Origin: an uncultured Planctomycetales bacterium
GTDB lineage: Bacteria; Planctomycetota; Planctomycetia; Pirellulales; S012-138
Direction of reading: 5' to 3'
Length of the DNA stretch: 35,451 nt
NCBI GenBank assembly: GCA_937982665.1
Contig: CALJLD010000209.1
Location: 1 to 35,451, forward strand
The notes below the pieces were generated by a model. The model searched no databases and was not told the DNA's origin. It was given only the letters and a program-made list of their open reading frames with translations. Every line of letters begins with the position of its first letter. The first letter of the stretch is position 1. The position numbers were made by a program, and so were the translations under genes. Positions 8,934 through 17,104 of the stretch are shown here, in pieces.

Positions 8934-9365
8934 GTGAAGGACCGGTTGTCATTTCGCAAACGGCACAAACGCCGAACCCAACGCACACAGCGGCGCGGTG
9001 TTGCCGCAGCCGAGTTGGCGGTTGCTTTGCCGGCCTTGGTAATCCTCGTGCTGGCGTCCATCGAATCTACTGGCATGATCTTCCTTCGCGAGGGCATGAG
9101 CGCTACAGCTTATGAGACTTTGCGAATGGCCGTGCGAGCGGATGGATCGACCGCGGCAGCCAATGCCAGGGCGACGGAAATGTTGACGTCCAGAGAAATC
9201 AATGGAGCGACCGTTACGCTTGACCCGCCAGTGATGGAGGCCGTTGAACGTGGCGAGACAGTTGTGGTCACCGCAACTGCACCTTGCGCGGCGAATAGCA
9301 TGCTGCCGGCGTGGTTTTTCGCCGGTAAGCAAATGACCGTCACTGCCACAATGGTCAAAGAATGA
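8934..9365 (+). CDS. TadE-like pseudopilin
   Basis: This 143-aa protein starts with GTG at 8934, preceded by GAGAGAG at a spacing of about 6-7 nt. A longer frame from 8784 would overlap the preceding gene, and an ATG at 8898 is a second alternative. A very basic N-terminus (RKRHKRRTQRTQRR) precedes a TadE signature, GVAAAELAVALPALVILVLA. G22 followed by E27 gives Glu at position +5 of a predicted prepilin-peptidase cleavage site. The C-terminal part is a small beta-rich domain. TadE-like proteins are minor pseudopilins of tight-adherence pili, but no Tad motor or secretin gene is in this window, so the role here is inferred. Confidence 0.8.
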   Translation: MKDRLSFRKRHKRRTQRTQRRGVAAAELAVALPALVILVLASIESTGMIFLREGMSATAYETLRMAVRADGSTAAANARATEMLTSREINGATVTLDPPVMEAVERGETVVVTATAPCAANSMLPAWFFAGKQMTVTATMVKE

Positions 9366-9463
9366 TCATCGGCTGACAACGGAGTGTTGGATTTCCAGGA
9401 ACGATGCTGTTTGGGGCAAATGTCGTGTTTGGCTAGTTGAACTCCAGCATCATGAGGTCGCAT

Positions 9464-10681
9464 ATGTCCCGTTCAGATTCTCAAAACCAGGCGGAGAATC
9501 CGCTCTTGCCTGGCCCAAGTGGGCGTTGTAATCGTGCTCGGAAGGGTCGCGTTCGGAAGGAGCGCACCGGCGGGATGCTCGTCCTTGTTGGAATTGTGCT
9601 TGTTTTGTTTTGCTTCGCGGCGATCTTCACCGTTGATGTTGCTTACATGCAACTCACCAAGGTTGAACTTCGCACGGCGACCGACGCGGCCGCGCGGGCG
9701 GGCGTCGAAACATTGAGTCGCTTGCAAGACATAGATCTCGCCCGGGCCGCAGCAAAGGAAATTGCTCTGCAGAACAAAGTGGGCGGTTCCGGTTTGGTAT
9801 TGGCTGACTCAGACATTGAGTTCGGCATGTCCACGTTGCAGCCCAACGGCAAGTGGCTGTTCGATCCCAACGGCGAGTTCATCAATGCTGCTCGCGTCAA
9901 CGGACAACGAACGCAATCGTCCGCATCGGGGAGCGTTAAGCTTCTTCTCGCAGGTTGGATGGGCTTGGGTGATTTTGAGCCGACACAAGTTGCTGTGGCA
10001 TCCACGCTGGACCGTGACATCGTTATCGTGATGGACCGTTCCGGTTCCATGGCCTGGGACCTGTCCGGAAAAGATTGGTCGTACCCGCCGGGTAAATCCA
10101 AGAAGCTGGCCGAATACGAACCTCCGCACGCGGACTTGAGTCGGTGGGCTGCGGCCGAAGACGCCGTCACCGCCTTCATTGAGGAATTGAACAAAACGCC
10201 ACAGTCTGAGTACCTGGGATTGGTTAGCTATTCCAGCCCTGGAAAATTCGGCAAGATCTTCAATGCGACGGCCGCAAGAACCGATGCCGATCTTACGTCT
10301 GACTTCCCCGTGGTTGATACGGCGATGCGCGGCATTGGCAAAGGCCCAATTGGTGGTGCAACGTCTATTTCCCGTGGGATTGACGAAGCAATTGATCTTT
10401 TGCAGGGATCTGACGCACGTCCGTACGCGCTGAAGACCATCGTGTTGCTGACTGATGGTGTTCACAATTACGGTCGGCCCCCTTCGCTTTCTGCAGATGA
10501 CGCGGCCGCGGCAAACATCATCATTCACACAATCACGTTCAGCGCCGGCGCAGCTGAAGGTCAAATGCAGGAAGTTGCTGAGATCACCGGAGGCGAACAC
10601 TTTCACGCGCCTGGCGCCGCGGAGCTTGAAGCGATATTCCGCGAGATTGCCTGGACTCAGCCAGTCATCCTTACGGATTGA
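9464..10681 (+). CDS. TadG-like membrane protein with VWA domain
   Basis: This 405-aa protein starts at the ATG at 9464 (GAGG, 6-nt spacing); a TTG at 9437 and an ATG at 9452 are in frame but less well placed. One transmembrane helix lies at about 38-57, after a basic N-terminus, and is followed by the TadG-type sequence VDVAYMQLTKVELRTATDAAARAG. A von Willebrand factor A domain fills about 185-395 with an intact MIDAS: D191-R-S193-G-S195, a GGATSIS threonine motif and LLTDG. The domain should bind a divalent metal and mediate adhesion or complex assembly on the outer face of the membrane. It sits between two TadE-like genes, so the three products probably form one envelope structure. Confidence 0.85.
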   Translation: MSRSDSQNQAENPLLPGPSGRCNRARKGRVRKERTGGMLVLVGIVLVLFCFAAIFTVDVAYMQLTKVELRTATDAAARAGVETLSRLQDIDLARAAAKEIALQNKVGGSGLVLADSDIEFGMSTLQPNGKWLFDPNGEFINAARVNGQRTQSSASGSVKLLLAGWMGLGDFEPTQVAVASTLDRDIVIVMDRSGSMAWDLSGKDWSYPPGKSKKLAEYEPPHADLSRWAAAEDAVTAFIEELNKTPQSEYLGLVSYSSPGKFGKIFNATAARTDADLTSDFPVVDTAMRGIGKGPIGGATSISRGIDEAIDLLQGSDARPYALKTIVLLTDGVHNYGRPPSLSADDAAAANIIIHTITFSAGAAEGQMQEVAEITGGEHFHAPGAAELEAIFREIAWTQPVILTD

Positions 10682-10721
10682 TTGGCACATTTTGGGTTAC
10701 TGAGTTGAGGGCCTTGGTTTT

Positions 10722-10761
10722 AAAGAATGTGGTTCCTCCCCAAAGAATGTGGTTCCTTCCC
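10722..10761 (+). repeat. Two tandem copies of a 20-bp unit in the leader of the second tadE-like gene
   Basis: aaagaatgtggttcctcccc (10722-10741) is followed directly by a second copy (10742-10761) that differs at one base (c to t). An A-tract comes next, and the GTG start of the TadE-like gene is 17 nt downstream. The unit is absent from other parts of the window that I checked by eye. It could be a slippage duplication or a regulatory site in the leader. Confidence 0.8.
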
Positions 10762-10778
10762 AAAAAAAAGGCAGAGTT

Positions 10779-11204
10779 GTGATTAGCCCAAGAAGAAGAC
10801 GACATGTGAATCGTGATGGCGCCACGGTTGTGGAATTCGCCGTGACGGCGCCGATTCTCTTCCTGCTGCTCTTTGGTTGCTGGGAGGTGAGCAGGGCTAA
10901 CATGTTGAGGAACCTGGCTCGCAGCGCGGCTTATGAAGGCGCTCGGAAAGGGATTACTCCGGGCGCCACTGCGGATGAAGTCCGCGACAACGCTCAAGCT
11001 CTTCTTGATGCCGTGGGCGTGCGAGGAGCGAGTATCGCCGTGACGCCAGCGACCATCACCAAGAACACAACGACCGTTGCGGTTGATATTTCCATCCCGA
11101 TCAACAGCAATACGTATGTCGTGCCGTTCTTCTTTCGCGATAAGCAAATGCAATCGTCGTGCGTGATGACGCGAGAAGATTCGCTCAAATCAATTGTGCC
11201 GTAG
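10779..11204 (+). CDS. Second TadE-like pseudopilin
   Basis: This 141-aa protein starts at GTG 10779, with a weak purine-rich GGCAGAG upstream; an in-frame GTG at 10749 lies inside the tandem repeat. After a basic leader (ISPRRRRHVNRDG), the TadE signature ATVVEFAVTAPILFLLLFG places Glu at +5 after G14, matching a prepilin peptidase site. The remainder (about 60-135) is a beta-rich domain. It ends 35 nt before the stop codon of the convergent M20 peptidase gene. Together with the upstream TadE- and TadG-like genes it completes a three-protein Tad-type set. Confidence 0.8.
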   Translation: MISPRRRRHVNRDGATVVEFAVTAPILFLLLFGCWEVSRANMLRNLARSAAYEGARKGITPGATADEVRDNAQALLDAVGVRGASIAVTPATITKNTTTVAVDISIPINSNTYVVPFFFRDKQMQSSCVMTREDSLKSIVP

Positions 11205-11239
11205 TTGAGAAGCAACGGTGTCATGGGTGCGAGCAGCTG

Positions 11240-12538
11240 CTATGCTTCGTCGCCTTGAGCGAGAGCCAACGCCAGGTCGCACGCTTTTTCAAATTGCTGG
11301 ATGTCCAGTTGCTCTGTCACCATGTGTGGGTTGACCTGGCCGCAGCCGAACGTGACTGTGGGCAATCCCCGGGCGCTCAGCCAATTGGCGTCCACTCCAC
11401 CATTGGCGATGGCCGTGATGGGCGTCCCGCCAACCTGGCGAATGGCCTGTTCCGCTGCTTGAACGCAGGGATCGTTCTCGTCCAGCAGGAAACTCTCATA
11501 GTCTAGCCGGCTAGTGATCTTGACTTTGCCGGTCTTGCCGTTGACGTTGGCAACCTGCTTCGCCGCGCGCCGAAACGCCTTGGTGATCTCATCCAATATC
11601 TTCTTACGAAACTTGCGGTTGTGGCTGCGAGCCTCTGCGCGGAGATGTACGGAGTCGGTGACTACGTTGGTGGCTGCGCCGCCATTGATGACGCCGATGT
11701 TGCTTGTGCCGTGATGCCCATTTTTGTGGATGTCTCCGTGCCAACCTCCGCGGGCAAGGTCCGCAATTGCTAGGCCTGCAATGGCGATGGCGCTGACTCC
11801 GCGCTCCGGCGCAATTCCCGCATGACTGGCCAGACCGTGAACTTCAATTCCAATACGATACGCCCCGGTTGCTCCGATGGTGACCTTCTCGTACTTGCCG
11901 CCATCAAAGTTGAAGCCGAACTTGGGATTGCCAAGTTTCGCGAAGCTTACGTATCGCGCGCCGAACAGCCCAACTTCCTCCTGGACGGGCCAGTAGAATG
12001 TCAGCGGTGGATGGCTTTCTTTTGACTTCAAGACCGATAATGCGGCGTTCAAGATGACGCTGGCACCTGCCCGGTCATCAGCACCGAGCGCGGTTGTCTT
12101 GTCCGCGGAAACGACAAGGTTGCCTTTGCGGACTGGCTTGCAGCCGACGCATAGCGGCACTGTGTCGACATGCGCCATCAAGAGCCGTCGTGGCGCACCG
12201 CGTTTGCCTGGCAACTTGAGAATCAACCCTCCAGAGTTGCCGCCCAGAGGGCTCTTCTTCGGCGTGTCGTCGAGAGTAATCATCGAGGGTTTTGCCCCAC
12301 CAGCGATGAGTTTCTTGCGGACGGTCTCGATGATCTCTTTCTCTTCACCGCTTGGGCCGGGAACGGCCATCAATTCCATTACCAACTTGAGCCGTGCGGT
12401 TGATGCCTGCTTGCCAGATGAGTTGCTGCCGCGCGCACCGGCGGGCTTTCGTTTGTTTGTCTTTTTTGTCGTGCGATTCTTAGTGGGCTTCTTGCGAGCA
12501 GTTCGTTTGGGCATTGATCCGGCGCTCTTTGGCATCAA
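11240..12538 (-). CDS. M20-type metallopeptidase (PepT-like) with a basic N-terminal tail
   Basis: This is a 432-aa zinc peptidase of the M20 family, closest in style to tripeptidase T-like proteins. Metal and catalytic residues are visible: H123-x-D125 (AHVDTV), D154 (GADDRAG) and E187/E188 (VQEEVG). A dimerisation (lid) domain follows, with GLASHAG and the TSNIGVINGG block. It should cleave small peptides in the cytosol. Residues 1-50 are a Lys/Arg/Thr/Ser-rich tail resembling a histone H1 C-terminus, which the family normally lacks. The ATG at 12538, 12535 or 12514 could be used; all keep most of the tail. It lies 152 nt downstream of the spermidine synthase gene, with a possible terminator between. 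Confidence 0.85.
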   Translation of the reverse strand: MMPKSAGSMPKRTARKKPTKNRTTKKTNKRKPAGARGSNSSGKQASTARLKLVMELMAVPGPSGEEKEIIETVRKKLIAGGAKPSMITLDDTPKKSPLGGNSGGLILKLPGKRGAPRRLLMAHVDTVPLCVGCKPVRKGNLVVSADKTTALGADDRAGASVILNAALSVLKSKESHPPLTFYWPVQEEVGLFGARYVSFAKLGNPKFGFNFDGGKYEKVTIGATGAYRIGIEVHGLASHAGIAPERGVSAIAIAGLAIADLARGGWHGDIHKNGHHGTSNIGVINGGAATNVVTDSVHLRAEARSHNRKFRKKILDEITKAFRRAAKQVANVNGKTGKVKITSRLDYESFLLDENDPCVQAAEQAIRQVGGTPITAIANGGVDANWLSARGLPTVTFGCGQVNPHMVTEQLDIQQFEKACDLALALAQGDEA

Positions 12539-12589
12539 GTGAAGATCAGCAACTGAGGAAGAGTTTACGGCTTATGCAGACTGAAGAAA

Positions 12590-12613
12590 GCCACAATCGC
12601 CGATTTCTGTGGC
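12590..12613 (-). terminator. Possible intrinsic terminator after the spermidine operon
   Basis: In minus-strand sense, GCCACA and TGTGGC form a 6-bp stem around 12 nt, inside which ATC/GAT can add three pairs. TTTCTT follows immediately. It sits 77 nt after the speE-like stop and 51 nt before the M20 peptidase start, where a terminator would be expected. The stem is short, so some readthrough into the peptidase gene is possible. Confidence 0.4.
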
Positions 12614-12690
12614 AATGTGAGGGCTGCCAAGAGGCACGATTGAAGACGACGTTGGCGGTCCGGCGTGTTGAATCCCGGCTAACATGCCGC

Positions 12691-14298
12691 CTAGTTCCAT
12701 TTGCTCCACTCCTCTTCGTAATAGTGAACAAGCATTTGGTTATTGAGCAGGTTGATTTCCACCGGAACAGGCTGCAAATCGCCGGGCAAGTCAAACATGG
12801 CCGCCATTGTGCCGGACGTGAGATAAAGCAGCTGTCCTTGGGTCTCGGTGGGAATCTGCTCGGGGATGTCAAAAGCTGTTGTCCGTGCCAGGGCGAATCC
12901 CCAGATGCCGAAGGATGGCATGCCGGTGTGGTATGGACGCACGTGAAAACCGGCGGCTTCGAGCGTTCGCAAAATACACCAATAAGAGCGAGGAGCGATC
13001 ATTGGTGATGTGCACTGTACGGCCAGCGCAGCGTCTGGCGCAAGGCGCGTTTTCAGCATGCGATAGAACCTTCGCGTATACAATTTGCCCAGCGCGAAAC
13101 TGTTGGGATCAGGGAAATCCACCACGGCCGCGTCAAACGGCTCGCCCGGCTCCTCCAACCAACTCATTGCATCTTGATTGATAATGGTGACCCGTTTGTC
13201 CAGCAGGGCGGAATTGTTCAATTTCACAAGGGGCTCAAACTGAGAAGCCAGGTCTGTCATCGCGGGATCAAGATCGACGAGGACAACTTCCTCAACGCTG
13301 TCATGCTTCAAGATCTCGCGGACGCCCAGTCCGTCTCCGCCTCCCAGCACTAGCACGCGACGCGGCGCCTCGGCCAAGAGCATGGCCGGATGAACGAGCG
13401 CTTCGTGATAACGGTACTCATCACCGGAATGGAATTGCAGGTTGCCGTTGAGGAACAACCGAAATCCGCTGTCGCTTTTTGTAACGACAATCCGCTGATA
13501 TGGCGAAGTCACTGCGTGCACAATTGGGTGCTCAAAGAGATGTTCTTCGGCCAGCGTCGTCAATGAGTCAGCCTTGATGAAACCTGCCGCTAACAGTCCG
13601 ATGAGTAACACGGCCCTGCCCCGCAGTCCTGCGACACGTTTGCTCTTCAGGAGGGGAGCCAACAGCCAGGTCCCCCAAAGCGCGACGCCGGCGTTCAACG
13701 CACCGAAGAGTAGCGACGTGCGGACCAGCCCTAAGTAGGGCACTAACAGAATGGGAAACAGCAAAGAAGCTGCTAAGGCTCCGATGTAATCGAAGGCCAG
13801 CACCCGGGAAACGAGATCACGGAAATCAACGTGCTCTTTGAGGATCCGCATCAACAGCGGCAATTCCAAACCAACAAGCACACCAATGGCAAAGACAATC
13901 CCATACAAAGCGACCTGGAACCACTCCAAGTATGCAAAAGAGAGAAACAGCAAAGGCGCGCTAAACCCGCCCAAGAGAGCTACGCCCAACTCCACTTCCA
14001 GAAAGGTTCTCGCCAGGCGTTTGACGACAAAACCCGAGAGCCAGGCACCGGCACCCAACGCGGAAAGATAGATGCCGATGATGAGCGAGAACTGCGTAAC
14101 GGAATCGCCCAGTACGTAACTGGCCAGGGTGCCGGCCAGCAATTCGTAGATCAGCCCACACGTGGCAACAACCAACACGTTGAGATACAGCAGGAACAAC
14201 GGGGCCTTGTTCATGCTGGACGTTGCCTGGACGGGCGCGTCCGAATTTGCGGTCGGGCGCGCTGATTCTTCATCTCCTGTTGGCCGTGCGGATGCCAT
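12691..14298 (-). CDS. Membrane-embedded spermidine synthase (polyamine aminopropyltransferase)
   Basis: In this 535-aa protein, about seven or eight hydrophobic helices between residues 31 and 250 precede a cytosolic spermidine-synthase domain. The latter has the SAM-like cofactor loop VLVLGGGDG (about 314-322), the acidic VLVDLDPAM strand, VVDFPDPNSFALGKLYTRRFY around the active site, and QCTSPMIAPRSYWCI. It should transfer an aminopropyl group from decarboxylated S-adenosylmethionine to an amine acceptor. The membrane domain is unlike soluble SpeE and suggests the acceptor or product is at the membrane; this is inference. The start may be ATG 14298 or M29 (14214). It is the last gene of the operon headed by speD, which supplies its cosubstrate. 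Confidence 0.87.
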   Translation of the reverse strand: MASARPTGDEESARPTANSDAPVQATSSMNKAPLFLLYLNVLVVATCGLIYELLAGTLASYVLGDSVTQFSLIIGIYLSALGAGAWLSGFVVKRLARTFLEVELGVALLGGFSAPLLFLSFAYLEWFQVALYGIVFAIGVLVGLELPLLMRILKEHVDFRDLVSRVLAFDYIGALAASLLFPILLVPYLGLVRTSLLFGALNAGVALWGTWLLAPLLKSKRVAGLRGRAVLLIGLLAAGFIKADSLTTLAEEHLFEHPIVHAVTSPYQRIVVTKSDSGFRLFLNGNLQFHSGDEYRYHEALVHPAMLLAEAPRRVLVLGGGDGLGVREILKHDSVEEVVLVDLDPAMTDLASQFEPLVKLNNSALLDKRVTIINQDAMSWLEEPGEPFDAAVVDFPDPNSFALGKLYTRRFYRMLKTRLAPDAALAVQCTSPMIAPRSYWCILRTLEAAGFHVRPYHTGMPSFGIWGFALARTTAFDIPEQIPTETQGQLLYLTSGTMAAMFDLPGDLQPVPVEINLLNNQMLVHYYEEEWSKWN

Positions 14299-14330
14299 GT
14301 TTGACTGCCTGAATTGGCTTTGTGCGCGCC

Positions 14331-14609
14331 TTACCCAGCAATCGCAGCGGCAATAATGATCGAGATCCCAAGGATGACTGCTCCGGTTACGATCCCCAGC
14401 GCGGTGTTCTGATCTTCCTCGATTTCTTTCCGAACGGAGAACGGCGTGACTCGAACGATGATCATCCAGGCAACAGCCAGAACGACAATTCCCAGCGCAG
14501 CAAAGATAACCGCGGCGAGGAGATGGCGCACGAGATCTCCGAGCATTGAGGGCTGAGCTTGGGTTTGCTCTTGGGCAAATAACGCGAAGGAACTGAGCGA
14601 TTCAAGCAT
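14331..14609 (-). CDS. DUF350 small membrane protein
   Basis: This 92-aa protein starts at the ATG at 14609, because the longer frame upstream runs across the 51-aa gene in another frame. A GGGA about 10 nt upstream can act as ribosome binding site. Residues 25-52 and 68-91 are strongly hydrophobic helices, joined by a charged cytosolic loop (RKEIEEDQNTALGI) that carries the DUF350/UPF0719 signature. The function of DUF350 is unknown. It lies 32 nt before the membrane spermidine synthase gene and 86 nt after the small glycine-tailed gene, and recurs with SpeD and DUF4178 genes in other bacteria as far as I recall. Confidence 0.8.
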   Translation of the reverse strand: MLESLSSFALFAQEQTQAQPSMLGDLVRHLLAAVIFAALGIVVLAVAWMIIVRVTPFSVRKEIEEDQNTALGIVTGAVILGISIIIAAAIAG

Positions 14610-14695
14610 GAGCTGATTCCCAGATGCGAGGATGTCTTGCGTGTATGGAATTGTGCGCTGATGTTCGGCAGCCTTCAGCGCGAATGAGTTTGTGA

Positions 14696-14851
14696 TTACT
14701 TTCCGCCCACCCAGCCGCCTCCGAAGAAGCCTCCGCCGCGGCCGCTGCCACTTCCGGCGAGGAGATTGGGCGCCTTCCAGCCAAGCAACGCCGCGGCGAC
14801 GAACCAAATCACGATCACGCCGAGCACAACTTGATAGACGCGGACTAGCAT
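14696..14851 (-). CDS. 51-aa membrane peptide with glycine-rich tail
   Basis: The ATG at 14851 is preceded by GGAG with 7-nt spacing and lies 12 nt after the DUF4178 stop codon, so translation is well supported. Residues 1-25 form one hydrophobic helix (LVRVYQVVLGVIVIWFVAAA, then LLGW). A short KAPNLLA linker follows, then an almost pure Gly/Ser/aromatic tail: GSGSGRGGGFF, then GGGWVGGK. Such tails resemble the Gly-rich ends of TPM/YgcG-type membrane proteins and may bind partners or sit in the membrane interface. I do not recognise the family. It is in line with its operon neighbours and falls below usual gene-length cutoffs. Confidence 0.75.
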   Translation of the reverse strand: MLVRVYQVVLGVIVIWFVAAALLGWKAPNLLAGSGSGRGGGFFGGGWVGGK

Positions 14852-14863
14852 CCCAAAACTCCG

Positions 14864-16459
14864 TTATTCATCGCTGGCGTAAGGACTGAAATCGCTGTCT
14901 TCCCAGCGCCGTTTTTCAAAACTGAATTGATAGATGGCCGCGCCGATTGGTAACACGGAAACTAAAACGATTGCCCAAAACAGGATTCCGCCATCCAGTT
15001 CGCGCGCGGTTGTCCCAAAGATTCCCGCCCCAAACAACGCATAGAGCAGCAAAATGATGCCGCCGCCGACCAGCCACCACAAGTAAATCTTCTTATCAAC
15101 CGGCGAAGGTTGATTGGGCGCCACTCCCCAGCCTTGCGATAGCCCCCGCACGCCAAACGACTCTTCGATTTCCGTGTGGGGGATATATGTCGCCAGCGTC
15201 AGGTTGACCTCGCTGGAGTTCTTGTCGTCGTTGTCGCGTCCACCCATCTCCATCGAGATCATCTGTGGAGGGCTGACGAAATCACGCGAATACACAGACT
15301 CATTCAGGTCCACCTTCCAGTAGAACTCGCCAACAACATATCGCACGCGAGCGACGGCCTGCTGGAACAAGCGGAACGAACTCCCGCGGCAGTTCAGGAA
15401 ATTGCCGCCTGTGAGCCGCGAAGTGTTTGATGAAACCTGCCCAACAGGCAGCGGCTCGCCAAAGCTCCAATGGCCATCGCTGTGGATCAGCCAGCGGAAG
15501 CCGAGTTCCTTGGAGTAGAGCAAGTATTCGGACCAGAAGTAATCCATGTCATACGTCACGGAGCGACGCATAAAGCCGATGACCGTGTACTCAATTCCGC
15601 GGAACGTGCCGACGGTGCCAACCGGAATCACAATCTGCGCTTTGCCTTGTTCGAGCGTCTGCAGGAACGCCAGCTTGCCGTGATCGCAGTCCAGCAGCGA
15701 TTCGCAATAAGGACAAACGACGCGCAATGACGCATCCGGCGCTTTGAGATCAAGCGAACCGCTACAGTTTGGGCACGAGACCTGTCCGGACGCGATCCGC
15801 TCGTCCGTGAACTCCGGGTCATAGTCGCTTGTCGCGGTGATGCCCAAATCTTTAAGCGACGTCTCGTGTCCCAAAAACACAACCGGCGGGTCTTCGCCAT
15901 AGTCAAAGGTCGCGAATTCGCCATCGGGACCGGAAAGATCAGCAAAGTTATGGACTGTGCCGGGGGCGAGTTGAAACGGCAGTTCACCTTCGGCGCCGGC
16001 TGCTTGTGCGCGACTGGCTTCGGAAACTGTCAACGAGCCCAACTCTGGCAAGGTGTATCGATTGCCGGCGGTGACTTCTTGCCAGGTGGGGAACTTCGCG
16101 CCTTCGGCAAGCTGACGAGGAAACAGCAAGTGCAGCTTGCCTTGCGATTCCGAAAGCCAGCCCCAGCGATCATTGGGAAATGCCGCGTACCACTCATCCC
16201 ACATGCCGCCGGCTTCGTGCCGATACTGCAAGCGGCCGACGAGCTCGAACTTCTCTCCCTGATAGGTTCCTTCCACGCCCAGCTTGAGCGGCGAATTTGT
16301 ATCGACCAATGCCGCAACCTTGCCGTGAGTTTCCAGGCTGCGATCGCCCCGCGCGACGACCGATTGGCAAGAATCGCAAATGGTCACCAATGCGGAAGAA
16401 ACTTTGAACTCGACCGGCGCGCCACAAGTTGGGCAATCGGCAACGTATGTCTTGATCAT
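14864..16459 (-). CDS. DUF4178 protein with two zinc-ribbon modules and C-terminal membrane helices
   Basis: This 531-aa protein is built as two repeats. Each begins with a four-cysteine ribbon: CPTC and CDSC (C9, C12, C28, C31), and CPNC and CPYC (about 230-260). Each ribbon is followed by a DUF4178 beta-domain: YQGEKFELVGRLQYR with WYAAFP, and FRGIEYTVIGFMRRS with WSEYLLY. Two transmembrane helices lie near the C-terminus (about 450-470 and 487-508). Function is unknown. The start codon overlaps the speD stop by 4 nt (ATGA), implying translational coupling with the AdoMet decarboxylase. A regulatory or scaffold role in membrane polyamine chemistry is inference. Confidence 0.83.
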   Translation of the reverse strand: MIKTYVADCPTCGAPVEFKVSSALVTICDSCQSVVARGDRSLETHGKVAALVDTNSPLKLGVEGTYQGEKFELVGRLQYRHEAGGMWDEWYAAFPNDRWGWLSESQGKLHLLFPRQLAEGAKFPTWQEVTAGNRYTLPELGSLTVSEASRAQAAGAEGELPFQLAPGTVHNFADLSGPDGEFATFDYGEDPPVVFLGHETSLKDLGITATSDYDPEFTDERIASGQVSCPNCSGSLDLKAPDASLRVVCPYCESLLDCDHGKLAFLQTLEQGKAQIVIPVGTVGTFRGIEYTVIGFMRRSVTYDMDYFWSEYLLYSKELGFRWLIHSDGHWSFGEPLPVGQVSSNTSRLTGGNFLNCRGSSFRLFQQAVARVRYVVGEFYWKVDLNESVYSRDFVSPPQMISMEMGGRDNDDKNSSEVNLTLATYIPHTEIEESFGVRGLSQGWGVAPNQPSPVDKKIYLWWLVGGGIILLLYALFGAGIFGTTARELDGGILFWAIVLVSVLPIGAAIYQFSFEKRRWEDSDFSPYASDE

Positions 16460-16935
16460 GTTCGGGCGCTCCTCTGTTCAGGTGAGGAGTGCGGGCCAGC
16501 GATGATGCGGTCGACCGAGGGTGGCGAACCGGAATCGCCATCTTGGAAGGCAACTTCCGCTGGTGCGCTGCCATTGCCTTCGGCAGCAAATCGGATTCCG
16601 CGACGGACTCGTCGCACGGAGACATGCTCCGCGGAAAGCGCGGCGGCGAGTGCCTGCTCCCAGTCCCAGCGCTCGCGGTCCTTGCATGTGAAGAGATTGA
16701 AGGCGATTGTCCCGTGTTCCGGCCAACTATGACACGTCAGATGGGACTCGGAAAGCAAGTACAGGCCGGTCACTCCGCCGGGACCGGGAAACTGCCGCCA
16801 TTGGGGTTCGCCGACGACGGACAAGGCAAGTTCCTTGATGACCCGTTCGCACAGCGCTTGCATCAGATTCATGTCGCGCAAGCTGGCCGCGCGACATCCG
16901 AATCCTTCAATCAGCCATTCTTCCCCCTGAATCAT
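16456..16935 (-). CDS. speD: S-adenosylmethionine decarboxylase proenzyme (prokaryotic class)
   Basis: This 159-aa protein, when started at the ATG at 16935, matches the usual ~130-160-aa class 1b enzymes; the longer frame to 16986 lacks support. The self-processing site is LSESH with S64 as the expected pyruvoyl precursor. H69 (CHSWPEHG) and C84 (LFTCKD) match the catalytic His and Cys of the Thermotoga-type enzyme. It makes decarboxylated SAM, the aminopropyl donor used by the synthase at the end of the operon. The C-terminal ~35 residues are polar and extra. It is the first gene of the operon and overlaps the DUF4178 gene by 4 nt. No strong ribosome binding site is visible. Confidence 0.92.
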   Translation of the reverse strand: MIQGEEWLIEGFGCRAASLRDMNLMQALCERVIKELALSVVGEPQWRQFPGPGGVTGLYLLSESHLTCHSWPEHGTIAFNLFTCKDRERWDWEQALAAALSAEHVSVRRVRRGIRFAAEGNGSAPAEVAFQDGDSGSPPSVDRIIAGPHSSPEQRSART

Positions 16936-17104
16936 GGCGGCGATTCTGCCAAATTGCGGAAACCAAAGCAAAGGGTTGCGGCGCATTTGACCAGTTCAAC
17001 ATCGCCGCATCTGCCGAGAATTCGCGATTTGTCGCGAGAGATTGCCGTTTTTCTGCAGGCAATTCGGGAGACGACCGAGCGGCGCAATGCTGTGGAACCT
17101 TGCC

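Noticed and set aside
14610..14807. Upstream extension of the DUF350 gene
   Set aside because: It is a shifted frame through the 51-aa membrane peptide gene, rich in Arg codons, while the ATG at 14609 gives the normal DUF350 length.
17041..17063. ATTGCC/GGCAAT inverted repeat after the GNAT gene as a terminator
   Set aside because: Only six base pairs with an 11-nt loop and no U-tract on the minus strand; too weak to call.
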